DNA of 20,419 nt from an uncultured bacterium. Its GTDB lineage: Bacteria > Planctomycetota > UBA1135 > GCA-002686595. The position numbers and the translations under genes are program-made. The stretch covers positions 1 through 20,419 of the forward strand of contig CADEGS010000052.1 in NCBI GenBank assembly GCA_902826945.1, read 5' to 3'. Shown piece after piece: positions 14,256-20,419 of the stretch. The notes under the pieces are model-generated. The model searched no databases and had not been told where the DNA came from. It saw only the letters and a program-made list of their open reading frames with translations. Numbering within the stretch: the first letter of the stretch is position 1; each line of letters begins with the position of its first letter.

Positions 14256-14852
14256 TCACTCGTTCGCGGCGGTGTTCGCGCACGCTCCCGTTCCGGATGC
14301 GCGCGTGGCCGCGAAGCCGCCGCGGAGCGCCGGCGCGGGCGCGGCCCAGCGCGCGGAGACGACCAGGATCAGCGGACACAGCAGCGCGTACTCGAGCGCC
14401 AGCGCGCCCCAGGTCAGGAGCGCCTGCGGCGCGACGGCCACGGCGCCCAGCCGCACGCCGCCCAGGTACGAGAGCGGCCCGCCCAGCGCGCCGAGCAGCC
14501 CCGGCAGCAGCGGACGGCGGCGCAGCCACGCGAGCGAGCGGCTGGGCAGCGTGGCGAAGCCGACCCACAGCGCGCCGATCCTGCGCGGCACGAGCCCGAG
14601 CAGGCGTGGCTCGTCGGCGCCCGCGTAGCGCAGCGCTCCCAGCCGCGCCAGCCCGCCGTCGACCAGCACGCCGACAAGGCCGACGCCGAGCAGGTAGACG
14701 AGCTCGCGCCCGCGCCGCTCGGCCAGCGCCAGGTGCAGCGCCACGACGAGCGCCATCGCCGCCGGTCCCGTCCATGGCTGGCCGAGCGCGGCCGCGCGCA
14801 CGGTCACGAGCCAGGCGACCTGGAAGGCCAGGAAGTTCAGCGCGTTGCGCAC
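14256..14852 (-). CDS. DUF2878-like integral membrane protein
   Basis: The 198-aa product is strongly hydrophobic, with about five to six predicted transmembrane segments ([89 protein letters not shown]). The pattern, including a [17 protein letters not shown] second half and [14 protein letters not shown], fits DUF2878 membrane proteins. Those are often found beside DUF1365 and CFA-type genes. Function is unknown; a supporting role in lipid-chain modification is inferred from position only. The GTG at 14852 overlaps the upstream CFA-type gene by 16 bp. Its Shine-Dalgarno is weak (AGGA, about 12 bases away), so translation probably depends on coupling. The hydrophilic C terminus after about residue 170 is poorly conserved in appearance. 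Confidence 0.7.
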   Translation of the reverse strand: MRNALNFLAFQVAWLVTVRAAALGQPWTGPAAMALVVALHLALAERRGRELVYLLGVGLVGVLVDGGLARLGALRYAGADEPRLLGLVPRRIGALWVGFATLPSRSLAWLRRRPLLPGLLGALGGPLSYLGGVRLGAVAVAPQALLTWGALALEYALLCPLILVVSARWAAPAPALRGGFAATRASGTGACANTAANE

Positions 14853-16108
14853 GGCTCGCAGGCGTCCTGCGCCGGCGCCAGCGGACGCTCCAGCACGAGC
14901 TGCACGTCGCCCAGGGCGCGCTCCGCGAAGCCGCCCTCGCAGTAGACGAGGTAGAACTCCCACAGGCGCAGGAAGTCCTCGTCGAAGCCCAGCGCGCGGG
15001 CCTCGCTCCAGCGCGCGCGCAGGTTGCAGCGCCACTCGGCCAGGGTTCGCGCGTAGTGCGCGCCGATGTCCTCCAGCCCCACCACGCGCAGGTCGCTGGC
15101 GCGCGTCATGGCCTGGCACAGCGCGGTCACCGAGGGGATGCAGGAGCCGGGGAAGACGTGGCGGCGGATGAAGTCCACCGAGCGCCGGGCGCGGTCGTAG
15201 TGCTGGTCGGCGATCGTGATGGCCTGCAGGCACATGCGACCGTGCGGCTCCAGCAGCTCGGCCGCGCGGCGGAAGAAGACCGGCAGCTGGCGGTGCCCGA
15301 TGGCCTCGATCATCTCGACCGAGACCAGCTTGTCGAAGCGGCCGCGCAGCCGGCGGTAGTCCTCGAGCAAGAGCGTCACGCGCCCCTCGAGGCCCGCGGC
15401 CCGCACGCGCTCGGCGGCCAGGGCGTGCTGCTCGCGCGAGATCGTCGTGGTCGTGACGCGCGCGCCGTACTCGCGCGCGGCATGGATCGCCAGGGCGCCC
15501 CAGCCGGTGCCGATCTCGAGCAGCCGCTCGCCCGGCGCGAGCGCGAGCTTGCGGCACACGCGGTCGATCTTCGCCAGCGAGGCCTCGTGCAGCGAGGCGT
15601 CGGGGCGCTCGAAGATCCCGCACGAGTAGGTCAGCGACTCGTCCAGGAAGAGCCGGAAGAAGTCGTTCGAGAGGTCGTAGTGCGCGCCGATGTTCGCGCG
15701 GCTGCCGCGCTCGGAGTTCGGGCGCAGCGCGTGGTAGAGCGCCAGCGCGGGGCGCGAGAGCCGCGCCAGGCCCGACTCGAGGCGCTCGAGCGCCGCACGG
15801 TTGCGCACCATCAGGCGCACGACCGCCACCGGGTCCGGGCTCGACCACCAGCCGCGGGCATAGGCCTCGCCCGCGCCCACGCTGCCGCGCAGCGCCAGCG
15901 CGCCCCAGGCGCGCGCGTCGTGGACGTCGAGCACGGCCGGCGGGAGGCCGGCCCTGGGCTCTCCGAAGCGGTGGCTCCGGCCGCCCTCGTGCACGAGCAG
16001 CGCGCCGGAGCGGAGCTGCGCCAGCCGCGCCAGGACCTGGCGCGCGAGGAGCGGCGGGCGGGCGGCGCGCGCGGGCGCGCGCACGGCGGCGGGCAGGGCG
16101 GTCTTCAC
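14837..16108 (-). CDS. Cyclopropane-fatty-acid-synthase family SAM methyltransferase (first copy)
   Basis: The 423-aa protein matches the CFA synthase family in length and order: an N-terminal lipid-binding region (GEAYARGWW at 80-88), HYDLSNDFF (143-151), YSCGIF (161-166) and SAM motif [13 protein letters not shown] (196-207). Further on are VEMIEAIGH (264-272), a [10 protein letters not shown] segment (312-321) and HYARTLAEW (351-359). It should transfer a methyl(ene) group from SAM to a cis double bond of phospholipid acyl chains. Residues corresponding to E. coli Cfa Cys139, Glu239, Ile268 and Tyr317 appear as Cys163, Glu268, Ile297 and Tyr352. The His266 position is Gln295 (CLQAIT instead of LLHTIG), so the bicarbonate pocket is altered. 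The product might be cyclopropane, methylene or methyl-branched. GTG 16108 overlaps the DUF1365 gene (GTGA) and has GGAGG eight bases upstream. A 16-bp palindrome (16120-16135) lies just before it. The mycobacterial counterpart in the SigK locus is UfaA1. Confidence 0.88.
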   Translation of the reverse strand: MKTALPAAVRAPARAARPPLLARQVLARLAQLRSGALLVHEGGRSHRFGEPRAGLPPAVLDVHDARAWGALALRGSVGAGEAYARGWWSSPDPVAVVRLMVRNRAALERLESGLARLSRPALALYHALRPNSERGSRANIGAHYDLSNDFFRLFLDESLTYSCGIFERPDASLHEASLAKIDRVCRKLALAPGERLLEIGTGWGALAIHAAREYGARVTTTTISREQHALAAERVRAAGLEGRVTLLLEDYRRLRGRFDKLVSVEMIEAIGHRQLPVFFRRAAELLEPHGRMCLQAITIADQHYDRARRSVDFIRRHVFPGSCIPSVTALCQAMTRASDLRVVGLEDIGAHYARTLAEWRCNLRARWSEARALGFDEDFLRLWEFYLVYCEGGFAERALGDVQLVLERPLAPAQDACEPCATR

Positions 16109-16893
16109 GGGTCGAGCCTCCCGAGCGCGCTCGGGCCGGGATCGGTCGGCCGCTTCGAGGGATGCGCGTGGAAGGGCGTGCGCAGCAGGAACAGCCGCGC
16201 CGCCTGCCAGTAGATGGCGGCGTGCAGGCGCAGCGGCTGCAGCGGGTGGCGCACGAGGTGCGCGCGCAGCCCGCGGGCGTCGAGGGCCCGCCGCCGGCAG
16301 GCGAGCTCGGCCTGGAACACGGGGCGTCCGGCGCGCAGGTTCGTCATGCGCACGCCCAGGCGCTCGCCCGGCTCGTCGCAGCGCCAGTCGTAGTCGTGCT
16401 CGAGCGCCTGGAAGGGCGAGACGTGGAAGTCCTTGCGGAAGCGCCAGCGCCGCTCGCCGCCCGCGGCCTGGCGCGCGTCGAGCACGTAGGCGTGGCGCTC
16501 GCCCCAGGGCGTGTTCGTGATCTCGGCCACGAGCGCCTCGAGCGCGCCGCCGGTCCCGTGACAGAAGTAGAAGCTGACCGGGTTGAACAGGTAGCCGAGG
16601 GTGCGCGGCTGGGTCAGCACGCGCACCGCTCCCGCCGGACGGTGCCCGAGCTGCCGCTCGACGCGCTCGCGCACGGCCTGCTCCAGCGGCCGGTCGCTCG
16701 GGCCCAGGTAGTCGGTGCGCCGGAGCCAGGCCGGCGCCGGCCGGCGCGCCGACCACAGCCAGCGCCGCTCGAACAGCGCAGGCAGCTCCTCGAGGTCGAG
16801 GTAGAGGAGGCTCAGCCGGTAGCGGAAGGCGTGCGGCCGCGGCTCCAGGCGCCGGTGCACGAGCGTGCCCTCGTAGATCGCGCTGGCCGTCAC
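16105..16893 (-). CDS. DUF1365 family protein
   Basis: The 262-aa product shows the DUF1365 signatures IYEGTLVHRRLEPRPHAFRY (6-25), TLGYLFNPVSFYFC (98-111), EITNTPWGERH (124-134) and an FHVSPF segment near 155. It closes with a hydrophobic stretch containing LHAAIYWQAARLFL. Length is normal. The biochemical activity has not been established as far as I know. The gene is nearly always between an FAD-dependent oxidoreductase and a CFA-type methyltransferase, as here, so a role in the same fatty-acyl conversion is likely. GTG 16893 overlaps the oxidoreductase stop (GTGA) and is preceded by GGAGG at eight bases. Its own stop overlaps the next gene's GTG, so translation of the three genes is chained. 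Confidence 0.85.
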   Translation of the reverse strand: MTASAIYEGTLVHRRLEPRPHAFRYRLSLLYLDLEELPALFERRWLWSARRPAPAWLRRTDYLGPSDRPLEQAVRERVERQLGHRPAGAVRVLTQPRTLGYLFNPVSFYFCHGTGGALEALVAEITNTPWGERHAYVLDARQAAGGERRWRFRKDFHVSPFQALEHDYDWRCDEPGERLGVRMTNLRAGRPVFQAELACRRRALDARGLRAHLVRHPLQPLRLHAAIYWQAARLFLLRTPFHAHPSKRPTDPGPSALGRLDP

Positions 16894-18136
16894 GCCGCCC
16901 GCCTCCGCTCCAGCTCCTCGGCCGCCGCGAAGCCGCTCTGCAGCCCGTCCTCGTGGAAGCCGTAGCCCCAGTAGGCGCCGCAGAAGTGCACGCCGCCGCG
17001 GCCGTCGACCTCCGCGCGCCGCGCCTGGGCGCGCAGGGCGGCGCGCGAGTACACCGGGTGCGAGTAGACGAAGCGGCGCAGCACGCGCGCCTCGTCGATC
17101 GCCGCGCTCTGGTTGAGCGTCACGAAGAGCCGCGGATCGCCCGCCAGGCCCTGCAGGTTGTCCATCCAGTAGGTGACGGTGGGCAGGTCCTGGGGCGCGT
17201 CGCCCAGACGGTAGTTCCAGCTCGCCCAGGCGCGGCGGCGGCGCGGCATGAGCCTGGCGTCGGTGTGCAGCACGACGTCGTTCGGCTGGTAGGCGAAGGC
17301 GCCCAGCACCTCGCGCTCGAGCGCGTCGGCGCCGGCCAGCAGGCGCAGGCTCTGGTCCGCGTGGCAGGCGAGCACGACGCGGTCGAAGGTGCCCTCCTCC
17401 CCCGCCGCGGTGCGCAGGCGCACGCCCGCGGGCGTGCGCTCGACGCGCGTCACCGGCGTGCGCAGGCGGATGCGGTCGCGGAAGGGCGCCGTCAGCGGCT
17501 CGACGTAGGCGCGCGAGCCGCCGCGCACGACCAGCCAGCGGGGCCGCTCGCCGACCGCGAGGAAGCCGTGGTTGTGGAAGAAGCGCACCAGGAAGCCCAG
17601 CGGGAAGTCGCGCAGCGCCGCCGGCCGCGCCGACCAGACGGCGGCGGCCATCGGCACCAGGTGCTGCTCGACGAAGGCGCGCGAGTAGCGGCCGCGCTCG
17701 AGGTACTGGCCCAGCGTGAGCTCCTCGTCGGGCCCGTCGAGCACGGCCGGCGCCTCGCGGTAGAAGCGCACGAGGTCGCGCAGCAGGCGCCAGAAGGACG
17801 GGCGCAGCAGGTTCGTGCGCTGGGCGAACAGGCCGTTCAGCGAGGTGCCGTTGTACTCCAGGCCGCTGCGCTCGCAGCGCACGGAGAAGCTCATGTCGCT
17901 CGGCTGCCAGGCCACCCCGAGCTCGCGCAGGAGCGCGCAGAAGCCGGGATAGGTGCGCTCGTTGAACACGATGAAGCCCGTGTCCACGGCCAGCCGCCGG
18001 CCGCCGACCTCGACGTCGACGGTGTGCGTGTGCCCGCCCACGTGCGCGCCGGCCTCGAAGACCGTCAGCTCGTGCCGGCGGTGCAGGCGCCAGGCGGCGG
18101 CCAGGCCCGCGATGCCGGTGCCGACGACGGCCACCC

Positions 18137-18140
<4 letters not shown>
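16890..18140 (-). CDS. FAD-dependent amine-oxidase-like oxidoreductase
   Basis: The 416-aa protein begins with a textbook dinucleotide-binding motif, GTGIAG at 7-12, with Glu29 (TVFEA) at the end of the second strand to bind the FAD ribose. Next come GGHTHTVDV and DTGFIVFNERTYPGF. A C-terminal FAD motif follows, GGVHFCGAYWGYGFHEDGLQ-type, near 380-400. Text in the middle (GLFAQRTNLLRPSFW, PMAAAVWSARP, NHGFLAVGERPRW, VRGGSRAYVEPL) matches the NAD(P)/FAD oxidoreductases usually found beside DUF1365. The family is related to amine oxidases and carotenoid desaturases, so dehydrogenation or reduction of a modified acyl chain is a plausible job. The substrate is not known from sequence. The start GTG at 18140 overlaps the desaturase stop (GTGA) and has GGAGG six bases upstream. 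It is the likely counterpart of mycobacterial Rv0449c. Confidence 0.88.
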
Positions 18141-19092
<952 letters not shown>

Positions 19093-19096
<4 letters not shown>

Positions 19097-20139
19097 GAGC
19101 GGCCTCCGGTCGCCGCGGGTCGCAGCAGCTGGTGCGAGACGATCCACTCCTCGCCGCCGCGGAAGCCGAAGAGCTCGGCGCAGGCCAGGAAGAAGACGCG
19201 CCAGCGCCGCCACCAGAGCTCGGCCCGCGCGCCGTGCACGCCGCGCAGGATCGCGACCAGCGCCTCGCGCTCGCGATCGGCGTTCCGCAGCCAGTCCTCG
19301 GCCGTGCGCGCGTAGTGCACGCCGGGCACCACCCAGCGCTCCTCCGTCGCGAAGGGCACGTCCAGCCGGTCGACGAGGTCGTGGCAGGGCATCATGCCCC
19401 CGGTGAAGAACCAGCGGCTCATCCAGTCGGAGGCGTCGCGCTCCTCGAAGGCGTAGGCGTAGCGGCGGTGCGCGAAGACGTGCAGGAACAGGCGGCCGTC
19501 GGGCCGCAGCCAGCGCGCCGCGCGCCGCAGGAGCTCCTCCCAGTTGCGCATGTGCTCGAACATCTCGACCGAGACCACGCGGTCGAAGCGCCGCGCGGCG
19601 TCGAACTCGTTCATGTCGCTGGTGACGACCGCGAGGTTGGCCAGGCCGCGGCGCGCCGCCTGGTCGAGCACGAAGCGCCGCTGGGCGGCCGAGTTCGAGA
19701 CCGCCAGGATTCGGCTCGCCGGGTAGCGCTCGGCCATCCACAGGGAGAGCGAGCCCCAGCCGCAGCCGAGCTCGAGGATCTCCTGGCCGTCCGCCAGGCC
19801 GGCGCGCGCGCCGGTCAGCTCCAGCATGGCCTCCTCCGCCTGGTCGAGCGTCGTGGTCGGCGTCGGGTAGTAGCCGCTGCTGTACTTGAGGCGCGCGCCC
19901 AGCACGCGCTCGAAGAAGGCCGGCGGGACCTCGTAGTGCTGCTCGTTCGCCTTGTGCGGCACGAGCGCGATCGGCGCGGCGCGCATGCGCTCGACCCAGG
20001 CCGCCAGCGCCGCGTCGCGTCCGGACGCGCACAGCTGCGCCTGCTCGCGCAGGCGCTCGCGCAGCAGCCGCTGGATCCCGGCGCGCACCAGCGGGCGGGG
20101 CACCAGCCCGCGCTCGACCAGCAGCGTGGCGGCCTTCAC
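19093..20139 (-). CDS. CFA-family SAM methyltransferase (second copy, coclaurine-N-methyltransferase-like)
   Basis: The 348-aa protein has SAM motif I EILELGCGWGSLSLW (120-134), NEQHYEVPPAFF (65-76), VEMFEHM (191-197) and VHYARTAEDW (275-284). It belongs to the CFA superfamily but to a more distant branch than the gene at 14837-16108, resembling coclaurine-N-methyltransferase-like proteins. Positions matching E. coli Cfa Glu239, His266 and Tyr317 are Glu195, His220 and Tyr276. The Cys139 site is Ser88 (KYSSGYY) and the Ile268 site Phe222 (LHVF), again an altered bicarbonate pocket. It may methylate an acyl chain or another lipid substrate. The shorter N terminus lacks the full lipid-binding part of Cfa. 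GTG 20139 overlaps the DUF1295 stop (GTGA) and has GGGAGGG close upstream; the frame is open farther upstream but that part encodes the DUF1295 protein in another frame. Confidence 0.85.
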
Positions 20140-20419
20140 GCGCCCTCCCGCGCGGCGTGCAGCCGCCCCGACGCCCTGGGCGGGCCGGGGAAGAAGGCGT
20201 TCGTCGTGCGCTGGTAGGCACGGTACTCCTCGCCGCGGCTGCGCAGCGCCTGGGCCTCGGTCGGCGGGATGCCGGTCACGCGCAGGATCAGGAAGAGCAT
20301 CGCCGCCGGGGCGAGCCAGGTCGCCGCGCCGCCCGGCAGCCCGAGCGAGAGCACCGGGTAGACGAGCCAGTGCAGCCACTCGAAGAAGTAGTTCGGGTGG
20401 CGCGAGAAGCGCCACAGGC
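20136..20419 (-). CDS. DUF1295 / steroid-5-alpha-reductase-like membrane protein, C-terminal part
   Basis: Only the last 93 residues lie in the window; the start is beyond its right edge. The fragment opens with WRFSRHPNYFFEWLHWLVYP, the RHPNY motif of DUF1295 and related membrane reductases and isoprenylcysteine methyltransferases. A hydrophobic segment (WLAPAAMLFLILRVTGIPPTE) follows, then EYRAYQRTTNAFFPGPP, the typical C-terminal YQRxTxxFFP end. Members are polytopic and probably NADPH-dependent reductases. In this operon, reduction of a double bond or methylene group is an attractive but untested role. Mycobacterial Rv0446c, in the SigK locus, is from memory also a DUF1295 protein. Its stop overlaps the next gene's GTG. 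Confidence 0.85.
   Translation of the reverse strand, partial: LWRFSRHPNYFFEWLHWLVYPVLSLGLPGGAATWLAPAAMLFLILRVTGIPPTEAQALRSRGEEYRAYQRTTNAFFPGPPRASGRLHAAREGA

Noticed and set aside
16120..16135. A 16-bp palindrome (CCCGAGCGCGCTCGGG) before the second gene of the DUF1365/CFA pair, as an operator
   Set aside because: It lies within the DUF1365 coding end in very GC-rich sequence, where such palindromes arise easily, and no second copy was seen at another start.

Overview
The window is a chromosomal stretch of very high G+C (above roughly 70% by eye), densely coded, with no rRNA, tRNA, phage, IS or CRISPR signal. The organism is most likely a free-living Gram-negative-type bacterium with an elaborate cell surface. 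A secreted FG-GAP protein and an inserted domain in a lipoprotein sulfatase share a C-terminal beta-rich domain style that I associate with deep-branching, GC-rich Planctomycetota. That placement is an inference; Myxococcota or another GC-rich phylum is not excluded.

Layout. 53-1792 (-): secreted FG-GAP repeat protein, followed by a terminator-like hairpin at the window edge. 1992-4511 (+): ATP-dependent helicase HrpB. 4508-4616: five close-set perfect hairpins with GCA-containing loops between convergent genes. 4721-6634 (-) and 6825-9083 (+): two divergent lipoproteins of the sulfatase/alkaline phosphatase superfamily. The first is a true Cys-type (formylglycine) sulfatase with an inserted extra domain. 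The second has Thr at the nucleophile position. 9192-11605 (+): an SGNH hydrolase coupled to an AlgI-type MBOAT acyltransferase, a typical pair for O-acetylating an exported polymer.

The remaining 8.7 kb, all on the minus strand, is the most interesting part. Read in the direction of transcription it is: [window edge] DUF1295 membrane reductase-like protein, CFA-type SAM methyltransferase, fatty acyl desaturase, FAD-dependent amine-oxidase-like oxidoreductase, DUF1365 protein, a second CFA-type methyltransferase, DUF2878 membrane protein, a two-domain fasciclin (FAS1) protein, then a 229-bp gap, an ECF sigma factor and an RskA-type anti-sigma factor. Almost every junction is a 4-bp GTGA overlap. 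The order FAD oxidoreductase - DUF1365 - CFA-type enzyme - membrane protein - SigK-like sigma - RskA-like anti-sigma matches, from memory, the Mycobacterium tuberculosis Rv0449c-Rv0444c locus. The best-known targets of that sigma factor are the fasciclin proteins MPT70 and MPT83, and here a fasciclin gene sits inside the cluster.

How it may work (inference). The desaturase makes a cis double bond. One or both CFA-type enzymes methylate phospholipid acyl chains at that bond. The FAD enzyme and the DUF1365 and DUF1295 proteins oxidise or reduce the product. The RskA-like protein holds the sigma factor at the membrane until an envelope or oxidative signal releases it. Both CFA-type enzymes differ from E. 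coli Cfa at residues that bind the catalytic bicarbonate, so the end product may not be a simple cyclopropane lipid; methyl-branched, methylene or furan fatty acids are alternatives.
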